Shown here: piece after piece, positions 17,554-27,094 of the stretch
Layout: each line of letters begins with the position of its first letter
Position numbering within the stretch: position 1 is the first letter of the stretch
Assembly: GCF_019457915.1 (NCBI RefSeq)
Contig: NZ_JAHZSS010000020.1
Coordinates: 1-64,000 of the forward strand
Length of the DNA stretch: 64,000 bases
Source: Neiella holothuriorum
GTDB taxonomy: Bacteria; Pseudomonadota; Gammaproteobacteria; Enterobacterales; Neiellaceae
Reading direction: 5' to 3'
Translations under genes and position numbers: made by a program
Notes under the pieces: generated by a model
What the model was told of the DNA's origin: nothing
The model's input: only the letters and a program-made list of their open reading frames with translations
Databases searched by the model: none

Positions 17554-18273
17554 CTAATGAGCAGACTGGCGCTGCTGCCAAGGCCCTTGAATTAATTGCC
17601 CTGAGCATTGCTGTTCGGTGGCGCGGAACCAATGCGCTTGTTCACTGCGGCTGACATCGGGGAGCGAGATTGATATGGGTGGTGGCGCCCAGCTACCACG
17701 CCGCTTCAAACAATGGACGTGAATCGAATGGCTGGATATAGCGGTTAACACGAGCCGACATGCTGATGGCGATGATTGTTGCGCCACTTGCTCTGGACGC
17801 ATCAACCATAACTGGCTTTGACCTTGCTCGGCAGCCAACTGAAGCCTGCGAATGTCACGAGAAGCCACTTCTTGCTGTTGCTCAAGCCATGCAATAACCG
17901 CCATGCAACTACCACTTTTGAGGGTTTGTTCGGTGGCCCATAGTGCCTGCTTGTGATCTGCTGGGCTGACAACCAGCTGGTGCTTTAGCGCTAAGCCGGC
18001 ATCTTGCAAGGCTGGTGGATAAGGCACGAAAGGTGGGTTAATCCATGCTGTGTGGCTTTGCTGAGACAGCGCTGCCAAGCTCGGCAATAGTAATCTTAGC
18101 TCTCCAATACCTTGCCCCGAGTAGAGCAATTCACTGACTTGAGCCTTGGGCCAGCCACCTAACAACAACTGATCTAGTGCCTGAATGCCTGAACTTAAGG
18201 TGTGTTGGCCATCGGTTCGTTGATTTGCACCTCGCCATAACCGGCCAGTATTCAGTAAGGATTGTAGGCTCAC
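17554..18273 (-). CDS. imuA: ImuA, RecA-like SOS mutagenesis protein
   Basis: This 239-residue protein has the ImuA/SulA-like RecA fold: LSSGIQALDQLLLGGWPKAQVSELL at the N terminus with a degenerate P-loop (GQGIGE), and a C-terminal stretch SIHVHCLKRRG. It acts with ImuB and DnaE2 in damage-induced mutagenesis. The start codon is GTG at 18273, supported by GGGAG six bases upstream. It is the first gene of the operon and has a LexA box 29-48 bp before the start. Confidence 0.88.
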   Translation of the reverse strand: MSLQSLLNTGRLWRGANQRTDGQHTLSSGIQALDQLLLGGWPKAQVSELLYSGQGIGELRLLLPSLAALSQQSHTAWINPPFVPYPPALQDAGLALKHQLVVSPADHKQALWATEQTLKSGSCMAVIAWLEQQQEVASRDIRRLQLAAEQGQSQLWLMRPEQVAQQSSPSACRLVLTAISSHSIHVHCLKRRGSWAPPPISISLPDVSRSEQAHWFRATEQQCSGQLIQGPWQQRQSAH

Positions 18274-18301
18274 ATCAGACTCCCGATCTCAAACAAAAAA
18301 T

Positions 18302-18321
18302 AACTGTATATACATACAGTA
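18302..18321 (-). promoter_or_regulatory. LexA (SOS) box of the imu operon
   Basis: AACTGTATATACATACAGTA carries the CTGT (18304-18307) and ACAG (18316-18319) arms of the gammaproteobacterial LexA site with the usual eight-base spacer. It overlaps the -10 hexamer of the imuA promoter, so LexA binding would block polymerase. Confidence 0.9.
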
Positions 18322-18345
18322 TACATCGATTCGTTAAGGTCGCAA
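18318..18345 (-). promoter_or_regulatory. imuA promoter (-35/-10)
   Basis: Read on the minus strand: TTGCGA (18345-18340), a 16-base spacer and TATACT (18323-18318). The -10 shares bases with the LexA box. Transcription would begin within or just after the LexA box, giving a short leader before the GTG. Confidence 0.6.
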
Positions 18346-18356
18346 ATTTGATCTGG

Positions 18357-19112
18357 TTAACGCTGAGCGTGTTTGGCAATACGTTGTTTAAAGGCTTTCC
18401 ACGCAAGGCTTTCATCATCTTGCTTGCAGCCCGCACCACCATAGGAAAGCCACACTTTACCGTTGAGTTGAGGATCGAGTTGTTGCTGATCTTGGACTAG
18501 TACGCACCTGCCTGATTTCATCCGCATTAAGGTTGAGCCATCAGCCAATCTGTATTCTTCCGCAATGTCCGAGCTTTTTGGGTAAGTGATTGTACCTTCG
18601 GGTTTATTGAACTCATGGGTATCACGCCGTTCAACCGGTGGTTTATTTTGTAAGTGCTCTGGCAGTGATGCGGTGCTGAGTGAGTCGGGAATAAAACGGC
18701 GTAAACCAGAGCGCTTTGTTGGCGTCGAGCTGCTGATGTTGGGCTTGGTTTGCAACAGCTCATTCATGCGCTGCTGCGTTTGTGGTGACAACTCCGGAAG
18801 AGTCGTTTCGTTGGCTTGTTCGGGTTGTTCTGTAGCGACAGCCTCATCAATCGGTGGCTCTGGAGCTTCAGGCTCGGCTTGTTCGATTGGTTCTGGCTCT
18901 GGTTTTTGCGCAAGCGCTGGCTCGTTTTCAAGCGGTGGTTGCGGCGCTGGCGGCTGCTTCATGACAATCAAGCGAGCTTGAATGGGCTTCTTTTCTAACT
19001 TAGGTGTACTAGGTGTTAACACTGCCGCGCGCTGTAGTGCCCAGATCAAAATTGCGTGGGCAAACAAAGAAAAAATGATGAGACCAGTGAAGCGAATCCA
19101 TCCGCGGGGCAT
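18357..19112 (-). CDS. Unrecognised inner-membrane protein with TonB-like anchor
   Basis: This 251-residue protein has one N-terminal membrane helix (about 8-27) containing SLFAH, the Ser-xxx-His pattern (Ser15, His19) with which TonB contacts ExbB/ExbD. A Pro/Glu-rich periplasmic stretch follows (about 50-105, with repeats such as QKPEPEPIEQAEPEAPEPP), then a C-terminal domain with two cysteines (GRCVLV and GAGCKQ). The C-terminal domain is not the TonB fold as I know it. It could be a divergent TonB/TolA-like energy-coupling protein or simply share the anchor. It lies upstream of imuA on the same strand and divergent from menF, with no obvious link to either. Confidence 0.55.
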   Translation of the reverse strand: MPRGWIRFTGLIIFSLFAHAILIWALQRAAVLTPSTPKLEKKPIQARLIVMKQPPAPQPPLENEPALAQKPEPEPIEQAEPEAPEPPIDEAVATEQPEQANETTLPELSPQTQQRMNELLQTKPNISSSTPTKRSGLRRFIPDSLSTASLPEHLQNKPPVERRDTHEFNKPEGTITYPKSSDIAEEYRLADGSTLMRMKSGRCVLVQDQQQLDPQLNGKVWLSYGGAGCKQDDESLAWKAFKQRIAKHAQR

Positions 19113-19239
19113 GACGACTACCGTTATTTGTCATAGAGTTAGTAACCTAAGACAACAAAAATCGGTATGCGTTAGATCATCCTGTAAAAAAAATCCGATG
19201 ATATGATTTGTGCCACTTTACCAGTAGAGATCAACATTA

Positions 19240-20592
19240 GTGTTAACGGTTGCGTTTGATTGTCCGGCAGATCCCGTTATCGAGCAGTTGCAGGCGCAGC
19301 TCGACCAGCTGACCTGCCCGACTCGCGATAGCCTCGTGCAACTGAGTGTGCCGGTGGCAACCATGCCTGCATTGGCGTGGCTGCAAGCCCAAACAAACTT
19401 TCCGAAGATGTATTGGAGCTCGCGCGATGGCAACCTAGAAGCTTCCGCTGTTGGCAGTATCGATCAGTGGTGGCTGGATCAGACCGAAGCGAAACGCGCG
19501 CAATGGCCGCGTTTGTATGTGGGCGAGGTGGCAGCCGAGTGGCGCTATTATGGCGGTCACGGTTTTCAGCCCGACGATGCACATGTGAGTGAACTTGGTG
19601 GCAACCGGCTCCATTTAGCACAGTGGGAATACCGTCGAGATGATGAAAAAAGCTGGTTAATTTTCAATTTGTTACTGCAGCCGTCGCGCTACCAGCAGCA
19701 ATTAGTGCAAGCCCGCAAAGCACTTCTGCAACTGAAAGCAGCACAACCTATACCGCCGCAACAACTCACCATTGATCAGCAGCAACACTCACCAAATTAT
19801 GATCATTGGCAGCAACGTGTGCTGCAGCTCACTTCACCTGCACAGCAACAACGTACATCAAAAGTCGTCTTATGCCGCGAAACAACACTACAAGTTGCGC
19901 AACTGGCAAACCCTTGGGGGCTGCTGGATAGCTGGCAAGCACAACAACACGGTTGTTATCAGTTTGGCATGCAAGTGGCGGCAGATAAGGCCTTTTTTGG
20001 CTGCTCGCCAGAGCGTTTGTTCCTACGCAAAAAGTACCAGCTGTATACCGAAGCACTGGCAGGAACTTGTGCGCGCGGGCAAAACCAGCAACACGACCAC
20101 ATTCTGGCTGGCCAACTACTCAATGACCGTAAAAATATCTATGAGAACCAATTGGTTGCTGATGATATTGAGCTGCAACTGGCAGGTTTATCACAACAAA
20201 TTGATATTGAGCCGGAACCGCACTTAGTGCCGCTGGCTCAGGTTAGTCATCTGTGCCGGATCATTAGTGCTCGCCTGAATCCACAAGTCACCGAGCTGGA
20301 GCTATTGAACGCCTTACATCCCACCGCTGCTGTTGGTGGGCTACCGCGTCAATCTGCGCTTCACTATCTTGCCCAACATGAAAATGTGGCACGCAGTTGG
20401 TATGCGGGTGTTTTTGGCATGATAGGTGAAGATAGAAGCGAGTTCTGCGTTACTATTCGAAGTATGGAGCAAGATGGCCAGCAACTTCGACTCTTTACTG
20501 GTGCTGGCATTGTGGCAGGCTCCGATCCGAGAACGGAATGGCATGAGCTGAACAGTAAGCTAAAAAGCGCTATGAGTGCAGTGCAGTCGTGA
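19240..20592 (+). CDS. menF: Isochorismate synthase MenF
   Basis: This 450-residue chorismate-utilising enzyme converts chorismate to isochorismate, the entry into menaquinone synthesis. Typical blocks are FFGCSPERLFLRK, YTEALAGTCARG, HLCRIISARL, LHPTAAVGGLP and the C-terminal FTGAGIVAGSDPRTEWHE. The only usable start is GTG 19240, because a stop lies in frame at 19225. The ribosome site is weak. The stop overlaps the menD GTG (GTGA), so the next gene is translationally coupled. First gene of menFDHBCE. Confidence 0.93.
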   Translation: MLTVAFDCPADPVIEQLQAQLDQLTCPTRDSLVQLSVPVATMPALAWLQAQTNFPKMYWSSRDGNLEASAVGSIDQWWLDQTEAKRAQWPRLYVGEVAAEWRYYGGHGFQPDDAHVSELGGNRLHLAQWEYRRDDEKSWLIFNLLLQPSRYQQQLVQARKALLQLKAAQPIPPQQLTIDQQQHSPNYDHWQQRVLQLTSPAQQQRTSKVVLCRETTLQVAQLANPWGLLDSWQAQQHGCYQFGMQVAADKAFFGCSPERLFLRKKYQLYTEALAGTCARGQNQQHDHILAGQLLNDRKNIYENQLVADDIELQLAGLSQQIDIEPEPHLVPLAQVSHLCRIISARLNPQVTELELLNALHPTAAVGGLPRQSALHYLAQHENVARSWYAGVFGMIGEDRSEFCVTIRSMEQDGQQLRLFTGAGIVAGSDPRTEWHELNSKLKSAMSAVQS

Positions 20593-22271
20593 CTGATCAA
20601 ATTTTCCCCACCCATTTCAGTCATCGTAATGAACTGTGGGCCTGCCTGCTCATTGAAGAGTTGACCCGTCAAGGTGTTGAGCACGTTTGCTTGGCGCCCG
20701 GCTCTCGGAGCACGCCATTAACACTAGCAGCCGTTAATCACCCTAAATTGCAATGCCATACTCATTTTGATGAGCGCGGCTTAGGGTTTATGGCACTCGG
20801 ATTGGCCAAAGGAAGTGACACGCCGGTCGCGGTTATTGTGACTTCTGGTAGTGCGGTAGCGAACTTGTATCCGGCTATCGTCGAGGCGTATCAAACGCAG
20901 CAACCACTGCTGTTATTAACCGCTGACAGACCGCCAGAGTTGATTGATTGCGGTGCAAATCAGGCCATTGAGCAAGAAGGGATCTTTAGCCATTTTGTGG
21001 TGGCGAGGCTAAATTTATCGGCACCCAACAGCAAACTGCCGCTGGACAAACTGCTGCGCCAGTTCGGTAAAACTTGCGCGGCTGTGCATCAAGGGCCCGT
21101 CCACATTAATTGCCCGTATCGAGAGCCGCTGTACCCTGATGAATCGCAACAAGACTTTAGTGCTGACTTAGCGGTGTTGACCGATTGGCTAAGTCAATCG
21201 GCTGCGTTCTGGCAAGCGCCGACAGCGCCGACATCATTCGAATTGCCTGCTTTGCCGGGCGTGCTGATCGCGGGCGCATTAAACAAACAAGAGCAAGCCG
21301 CAGCGCTGGACTTGCAGCGTCAGCTTGGCTGGCCGTTATTGGCTGATGTGCAAAGTGGTTTGCGCGGTCGGCCTAATGTCATTAATCACCCTGAGATTAC
21401 ATTGACCCAGAAGCCGTCAGCATTGCTGCAGGCGCGTCAGTTTGTTCTGCTTGGTGGTCGCCTAACTTCAAAAACATTAAGCAATTGGCTGATGTCACAC
21501 GAATGGCAGCATACGCTGCAGATCAGCGCGCATCCTGGCCCGTTCGATGCGGGTCTGCTGATCATGCACCGAATTAATTGCGCTGTGAATGACGCAACCT
21601 TGACCAATCCGCCGCTGCATCCGCTCGCGGTGGATGTGAGTCCGTCGTTGAACCGAGCTAGCCAACAGTGTTGGTTAGACAATCAGGACGCGTTAACCGA
21701 ATTAAACCTTGCTAGCCAGTTGCAACGAAGTTTGCCAGAGCAAAGCTGTTTGATGTTGGGGAACAGCTTGCCCATTCGCTTATTTGAGCAACGCTTCAGT
21801 GGTCATCAGCCCGTGATGACCAACAGAGGCGCCAGCGGCATTGATGGCTTGTTGGCCACCGCGGTTGGGCTAGCGAAAGCAAAGCCGAACGTGCCGGTGA
21901 CCTTGGTGCTGGGCGACTTAAGTTTGCTCCATGATCTCAATTCGCTGGCATTACTCGGGCAGTTCGCAGGTCCGCTGGTGGTGATTGTGCTTAACAATGA
22001 CGGCGGCAACATTTTTGATTTGCTACCGGTGCCCGACCAAGCAACGTTGGATGATTACTATCGCCTACGCCATGGCTATCAGTTTGAGCAGGCGGCCGCG
22101 CAATTTCATTTGGATTATCACCAACCCACCACCATGAGTGAATTTCATCAGTGCTACCAGCTCGGGGCAAAGGCCAACAAACCTTGTTTGATTGAGCTCA
22201 TCACTAAGCCCGGCCAAGCGGCTGAACAGCTCAAACAAACCATTCAAAATGCCGCAGCAAGTGCTCATTAA
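20589..22271 (+). CDS. menD: MenD, SEPHCHC synthase
   Basis: This 560-residue thiamin-diphosphate enzyme joins isochorismate and 2-oxoglutarate to make SEPHCHC. Seen in the sequence: CLAPGSRSTPLTLAA and HFDERGLGFMALGLAKGS at the N terminus, and the cofactor-binding GDLSLLHDLNSL with NNDGGNIFDLLP near the C terminus. Length equals that of other MenD proteins. It starts at GTG 20589 inside the menF stop (GTGA overlap) and its end overlaps menH by 23 bases. It depends on thiamin diphosphate, which the thi cluster in this window supplies. Confidence 0.95.
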   Translation: MTDQIFPTHFSHRNELWACLLIEELTRQGVEHVCLAPGSRSTPLTLAAVNHPKLQCHTHFDERGLGFMALGLAKGSDTPVAVIVTSGSAVANLYPAIVEAYQTQQPLLLLTADRPPELIDCGANQAIEQEGIFSHFVVARLNLSAPNSKLPLDKLLRQFGKTCAAVHQGPVHINCPYREPLYPDESQQDFSADLAVLTDWLSQSAAFWQAPTAPTSFELPALPGVLIAGALNKQEQAAALDLQRQLGWPLLADVQSGLRGRPNVINHPEITLTQKPSALLQARQFVLLGGRLTSKTLSNWLMSHEWQHTLQISAHPGPFDAGLLIMHRINCAVNDATLTNPPLHPLAVDVSPSLNRASQQCWLDNQDALTELNLASQLQRSLPEQSCLMLGNSLPIRLFEQRFSGHQPVMTNRGASGIDGLLATAVGLAKAKPNVPVTLVLGDLSLLHDLNSLALLGQFAGPLVVIVLNNDGGNIFDLLPVPDQATLDDYYRLRHGYQFEQAAAQFHLDYHQPTTMSEFHQCYQLGAKANKPCLIELITKPGQAAEQLKQTIQNAAASAH

Positions 22272-23106
22272 TGCTGCCGGTCTAGATGACCAGTTACATA
22301 TAGGATTACACGGTTTACCGGTTACGCCCGAACGACCGGTCATCGTTATGCTGCATGGTTTCTTAGGGTCATGCGATGACTGGCTTGAGCTGATCCAGCC
22401 CTACTTAAATCACCATAGTTTTGCACTGGTCGATTTGCCGAATCATGGCCGTAGCAGCCGAATGCGCGCTGGGCAAAATAGCTTCCATCATTGGCCGCAG
22501 TTGTTAGCCCGTGGGCTGCAGCAACTTGGTATTGGCAAGCACGCGCTGGTGGGGTATTCGCTGGGCGGCCGCTTAGCGCTTGCTTACGCAGCGCGAAAGC
22601 CAAAGGGCTTATGCGGCTTATTATTAGAATCTTGTCACCCAGGGCTTGGTAGTTGGCAGGCTCGGCTGCGCCGAAGTCAATGGCAACAGCGTTGGCAGGG
22701 CGAGTGGTTGCGGCAATCAGCGCGCGTTGCATTAACGCGGTGGTATCAGCTGCCAGTGTTTACTGATTTGAGTTCACGCCAACAAGTCGACCAAGTAAAT
22801 TGCCGGCTACGGACATTAACACCTTGGCGCACGGCGCAGGCGCAAGCGCAGTTTTCATTGGCCAAGCAGCCGAATTACCGACGGTTGTTCAACGCTGCTG
22901 AATACCCAATTCACTATCTGGTTGGTGCCAACGATAAAAAGTATGCCAAACTGGCTACCACACTGAAGCGGCAGAATCCGACGCTCAGTACTTTCTTGAT
23001 ACAAAGAGCAGGGCACAACGTCCATGCTCACCAGCCAGAGCAATGGCTGCATTGCTTTTCGCTGTGGTTACAAACAGTTTCATTACAAGGATCTACCCAT
23101 GCTTGA
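22249..23106 (+). CDS. menH: MenH, SHCHC synthase
   Basis: This 285-residue alpha/beta hydrolase removes pyruvate from SEPHCHC. It shows [12 protein letters not shown] (oxyanion region), the nucleophile elbow [10 protein letters not shown] and a late His in [11 protein letters not shown]. The start at ATG 22249 ([11 protein letters not shown]) is the first ATG in frame and overlaps menD by 23 bases; an upstream TTG at 22192 is less likely. Its last eight bases overlap the menB start. Confidence 0.88.
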   Translation: MPQQVLINAAGLDDQLHIGLHGLPVTPERPVIVMLHGFLGSCDDWLELIQPYLNHHSFALVDLPNHGRSSRMRAGQNSFHHWPQLLARGLQQLGIGKHALVGYSLGGRLALAYAARKPKGLCGLLLESCHPGLGSWQARLRRSQWQQRWQGEWLRQSARVALTRWYQLPVFTDLSSRQQVDQVNCRLRTLTPWRTAQAQAQFSLAKQPNYRRLFNAAEYPIHYLVGANDKKYAKLATTLKRQNPTLSTFLIQRAGHNVHAHQPEQWLHCFSLWLQTVSLQGSTHA

Positions 23107-23950
23107 CGAACAAACCCTCTATGCCGCAATCGACTGGCAAGCAGTTAGCAGCAAACAGTATGACGATATTCTTTATCACAAGGCTGAGGGCATCGCTAAA
23201 ATCACCATTAACCGACCACAAGTACGCAATGCATTTCGACCACAAACCGTCAAAGAGATGATTGATGCGCTTGCTGATGCTCGGTATGACAGTGATGTTG
23301 GTGTGATTATTCTGACCGGGGCTGGTGATCTCGCATTTTGCTCCGGTGGTGATCAGAAAGTTCGCGGTGATTATGGTGGTTATAAAGATGAAGAAGGCAC
23401 CCATCACCTCAACGTGCTCGATTTTCAACGGCAGATCCGTACCTGTCCAAAACCCGTGGTTGCGGCTGTTGCCGGTTACGCCATTGGTGGAGGTCACGTG
23501 CTCCACATGATGTGTGACTTAACCATAGCGGCGGACAATGCACGCTTTGGCCAGACAGGGCCGAAAGTCGGCTCGTTCGATGGTGGCTGGGGTGCCAGTT
23601 ACATGGCACGTATCGTTGGTCAGAAAAAAGCCCGCGAGATTTGGTTCTTGTGTCGTCAATATGATGCGGCGCAAGCCTTGGATATGGGCTTGGTCAATAC
23701 CGTGGTGCCGCTTGCCGAGCTGGAGCGCGAATCGGTCCGTTGGTGCCGCGAAATGCTACAAAACTCACCCATGGCGCTGCGCTGTCTGAAAGCGGCCTTG
23801 AATGCCGACTGTGATGGTCAGGCTGGTTTACAAGAGCTTGCCGGTAACGCCACCATGATGTTTTATATGACCGAAGAAGGGCAGGAAGGCCGCAACGCCT
23901 TTAATGAAAAACGTGCGCCTGATTTCGACAAATTCCCACGCAACCCATAA
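23099..23950 (+). CDS. menB: MenB, DHNA-CoA synthase
   Basis: This 283-residue crotonase-fold enzyme closes the naphthoate ring of o-succinylbenzoyl-CoA. Diagnostic blocks are [15 protein letters not shown], the [20 protein letters not shown] oxyanion region and [14 protein letters not shown] with the catalytic Asp. AAGGA (23087-23091) lies 7 bases before the ATG. The end overlaps menC by 47 bases. Confidence 0.96.
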   Translation: MLDEQTLYAAIDWQAVSSKQYDDILYHKAEGIAKITINRPQVRNAFRPQTVKEMIDALADARYDSDVGVIILTGAGDLAFCSGGDQKVRGDYGGYKDEEGTHHLNVLDFQRQIRTCPKPVVAAVAGYAIGGGHVLHMMCDLTIAADNARFGQTGPKVGSFDGGWGASYMARIVGQKKAREIWFLCRQYDAAQALDMGLVNTVVPLAELERESVRWCREMLQNSPMALRCLKAALNADCDGQAGLQELAGNATMMFYMTEEGQEGRNAFNEKRAPDFDKFPRNP

Positions 23951-24905
23951 TCAGCATGCGCTGGTTGCTGTCTATCGCTTCCAACTGACACTAACCGCGC
24001 CGCTGCAGCTGGCCCATGGCGAGTTATCAAGTCGTCACGGGCTGCTATTGCAGTTTCGCTCGCATCATAACGATCATACGCAGAGCCGCTGGGGTGAGGC
24101 TTCGCCACTGCCCGGGTTTAGTGAAGAATCTCTGGTAGACACCGAACAAGCATTAGCCCAATGGCTTACTGGTGAGCGCAGTTTTGCTCAATTGCCCGCC
24201 AGCCTGCAATTTGCTTTTGACATGGCAACGCAGCCACTGCCTTGCGCGGTTAACTTGCCTGCCTCAGCTAAACTCATCACCACTTCCGAACAGCCTGCGG
24301 CGTTGCCGGCAATGGCTAAATTAAAAGTAGGAAGCCGTAACGTTGATGATGATATCCAGCGATTTAACGACTTATCGAAGCAATATCCTAATACGCGATG
24401 GCGCCTGGATTGCAATCAGCAATGGCATTTACAAGATGCCCAGCGATTTGCCGCTGCCGTGGATTTAGCTCGCATTGAGTTCATTGAAGAGCCATGCCAA
24501 ACGCTCGCAGAAACACAGGCTCTGGCGGCGCTGGGTGTGCCGGTCGCGTTGGATGAAACGTTACAGTCTTCGATCTATCAGCCGACGTTCTTTGCTGGAT
24601 TAACGGCTTTGGTGTGCAAACCCATGCTAATGGGCGCCGTGTCGCGACTGCAGGTTTTGACTGAGTTCGCTCGCCAGCACCAGCTTAGCGTGGTGATCAG
24701 CGGCAGCTTTGAGAGCAACATTGGCTATGATTACTTGACTCGGTTGGCCGCACAGTTTGCGCCAGATGTGGCGCCGGGGCTGGATACCATTAATCGACTA
24801 TCTTGCGATTTGCTAACGCCACGTCTGCCCTATACGTCACTGCCATGCTTGACCATCGATCAGCTGGAATGTGTTTGGTCGGCTAGAGACTGTGCCAATG
24901 ACTAA
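23904..24905 (+). CDS. menC: MenC, o-succinylbenzoate synthase
   Basis: This 333-residue enolase-superfamily enzyme dehydrates SHCHC to o-succinylbenzoate. Visible active-site elements are the Lys in MAKLKVGSR, the metal ligands in [15 protein letters not shown] and VALDETL, and the second Lys in LVCKPMLMG. The chosen ATG 23904 lies inside menB, an unusually long overlap (47 bases); no other Met occurs before the conserved core, but a GTG at 23913 is possible. menE starts inside its stop region. Confidence 0.88.
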   Translation: MKNVRLISTNSHATHNQHALVAVYRFQLTLTAPLQLAHGELSSRHGLLLQFRSHHNDHTQSRWGEASPLPGFSEESLVDTEQALAQWLTGERSFAQLPASLQFAFDMATQPLPCAVNLPASAKLITTSEQPAALPAMAKLKVGSRNVDDDIQRFNDLSKQYPNTRWRLDCNQQWHLQDAQRFAAAVDLARIEFIEEPCQTLAETQALAALGVPVALDETLQSSIYQPTFFAGLTALVCKPMLMGAVSRLQVLTEFARQHQLSVVISGSFESNIGYDYLTRLAAQFAPDVAPGLDTINRLSCDLLTPRLPYTSLPCLTIDQLECVWSARDCAND

Positions 24906-26355
24906 CAAGGTGGGTTTGATTCAACCCAATGAGAACCCCGCGATTTACCGTGGTACTCAGAACGTCAGTGGGCGTCAGTGGTGTCACTCAACGTGGCAAA
25001 TCGCAGCGCGCTTGAAGGCACAAAGCAGCACTGGCCGGCTAGCCGTTTGCCATGATGACGCTTTTTTCTTGGTGCTGTTGGCTGGCGCCTGTTTAGCTGC
25101 CGGTTGGACCTTTGTTCCTATCAGTTATCGCTGGCCTCAGGCCGCGAGAACCACCATGGCGAATCAGGCCTGTGCAGATTATTGTTGGCCGAGTGATGCG
25201 TTTGATGAGTCGCTCCCCGCGTTAGCCGATCTGATTGAGATTGACCTTTTCGATGGCAAGAGACGACGCAACAATGACGAGTCATTCGCAGCGCCTCAAG
25301 CCATAGAGGCAGACTTAACTCTCCACGCCAGCGTGCTATTTACATCCGGTAGCAGTGGCCAGCCGAAAGCCGTTTTACATCAGCTCCAGCAGCATTGGGC
25401 AGCCGCCGATTACTGCAACCCGATCTTACAATTGTCGGCCAATAGCTGTTGGCTGGCTTCGTTACCTCTATTTCATGCCGCCGGTTATAGCCTGCTGATA
25501 CGCTGTTTGCGAGCTGGTGCTGTCATCGCACTGCCGCCAGCTACTGGCGCGTTGACCGATTTATTACAACAACTACAGCAGGCACCTATTACGCACTGTT
25601 CGCTGGTGGCAACGCAGCTACAACGACTGCTCGAAACGCCAAAATTTCATGCCGATAACCTTACGCTACGCCATATTATGTTGGGCGGCGGACCTGTCTC
25701 TGATGCATCAATTCAGCAGGCGTCAGAACGGGGTTTTAAGCTTTACTTGGGTTATGGCATGACTGAGTCGGGAGCGGCCATTGCATTGTCTGCCGTGACC
25801 ACCAAGGCCCACATTGATGTGACGGGACTGGATTGCTTGCGCGTTGATTCGCAGGGGCAAATTCAATTGCGTGGCGCCCAGTTAGCCTGCGGTTATCTTG
25901 CAGCCAACGGGTTAACGCCGCTTATCGATTCGCAAGGCTGGTTTGCAACTGGCGATGTTGCGGAATTGAGCGCTGGTAAGCTCATCATTCGCGGCCGTGC
26001 GGACAATCAATTCATTTCCGGTGGTGAGAATATTCAGCCGGAAATGGTCGAGCAGGTACTGCGCCAACACACCGATATTGAGCAGGTGTTGGTGGTGGCA
26101 GCCGATGATCGTGAATTTGGTAAGCGGCCTGTCGCATTTGTTCGGTGGCATCAACGTATGCCGAACCTGACCGAGCTGCAAGCATGGTTAGCGAGCCAAT
26201 TACCGAAATTTATGTGGCCCATCCATTGGCTCGACTGGCCTCCGGAGCAAGACTCTGTCAAACCCAATCGTCAGCAGTTAGCGGCGCTAGCCGCCGGTAA
26301 AATACTGAGCAATTGCCACAACGCCAGTAATGGAGCACAAAGCGAGCGAGAATAG
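24898..26355 (+). CDS. menE: MenE, o-succinylbenzoate-CoA ligase
   Basis: This 485-residue ANL-superfamily adenylating enzyme activates o-succinylbenzoate with CoA. Motifs: FTSGSSGQPKAVLH (P-loop), YGMTESGAAIAL, GWFATGDVAEL and GRADNQFISGGENIQPEMVE. The start at ATG 24898 overlaps the menC stop by eight bases; a GTG at 24871 would lengthen it by nine residues. It is the last men gene. Its final 69 bases are also the 3' end of the convergent TauE-type permease gene. Confidence 0.92.
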   Translation: MTNKVGLIQPNENPAIYRGTQNVSGRQWCHSTWQIAARLKAQSSTGRLAVCHDDAFFLVLLAGACLAAGWTFVPISYRWPQAARTTMANQACADYCWPSDAFDESLPALADLIEIDLFDGKRRRNNDESFAAPQAIEADLTLHASVLFTSGSSGQPKAVLHQLQQHWAAADYCNPILQLSANSCWLASLPLFHAAGYSLLIRCLRAGAVIALPPATGALTDLLQQLQQAPITHCSLVATQLQRLLETPKFHADNLTLRHIMLGGGPVSDASIQQASERGFKLYLGYGMTESGAAIALSAVTTKAHIDVTGLDCLRVDSQGQIQLRGAQLACGYLAANGLTPLIDSQGWFATGDVAELSAGKLIIRGRADNQFISGGENIQPEMVEQVLRQHTDIEQVLVVAADDREFGKRPVAFVRWHQRMPNLTELQAWLASQLPKFMWPIHWLDWPPEQDSVKPNRQQLAALAAGKILSNCHNASNGAQSERE

Positions 26356-27006
26356 CCGCATGTGATCTTGGCGGAGGTTTTTGGCATAACGTTTGGCAAG
26401 CCAGTAACCAACTAAGCAGGCGGGTAATAAGGGTAACGTGAGTACAAGATGATTTGGCTGAATGTAACCAGAGCCAGCTTGTACCAACAGTGAGATGCTG
26501 GCGCTCACCACAAAAAATGCGGCCAAATTAGCGCGAATGGCGTTTGCTGCTTGATGCTGTAACAGCAGAGCCATAGGTGGCCCACCGATGCCTGAGCTGG
26601 TGCCAAATAGCCCAGAAAAGAACCCCGCCACAGCCATTCGGTTGCGGGTTGGTGCGAGGCGAAATGGCAACAGGCTAATTAACACCGCCAGTAACACGGA
26701 AGTGCCAATCACCAGCGCTAATTCGCGCGCATCAATCCAAAGTAACAATGCGCCGCCGGCTAAACTACCGGGAATGCGTCCAACAATGGCTGCCGCTAGA
26801 GGCTTTAGGTTGAGGTTTTGACGATAGTGCGCCGCGTTGACAAGCGACAGTAGCAAACCAACAAAAGTGATGGGCGCGGGGACGTACGCCGGATCAAGAA
26901 AATACAACAATGGCGCGGCAGCAATGGCTAAACCAAAACCAATGGCTGATTGTATGAATGCGCCAATGGCAATCATCACGAAGGCGAGGGCAATGGAGTA
27001 ATCCAA
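26287..27006 (-). CDS. TauE/SafE family membrane permease
   Basis: A small integral membrane protein of seven to eight helices with the family's FIQSAIGFGLAIAAAPLL and GFFSGLFGTSSGIGGPPMALLL repeats. TauE/SafE proteins are thought to export or import sulfonates or other small anions; the substrate here cannot be told. The start is uncertain: the frame opens with TTG at 27081, and I chose the TTG at 27006 just before the first helix (DYSIALAFVM). Its 3' end overlaps menE by 69 bases on the other strand. Confidence 0.75.
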   Translation of the reverse strand: MDYSIALAFVMIAIGAFIQSAIGFGLAIAAAPLLYFLDPAYVPAPITFVGLLLSLVNAAHYRQNLNLKPLAAAIVGRIPGSLAGGALLLWIDARELALVIGTSVLLAVLISLLPFRLAPTRNRMAVAGFFSGLFGTSSGIGGPPMALLLQHQAANAIRANLAAFFVVSASISLLVQAGSGYIQPNHLVLTLPLLPACLVGYWLAKRYAKNLRQDHMRLFSLALCSITGVVAIAQYFTGG

Positions 27007-27094
27007 CAGCTTGTTCCAACAGTAAATACAGGCGTAGTTTACCTGAATTTTCCGTTGGGTCAGATTAGATTGCGGCGACAATAACCGTCGTTAG

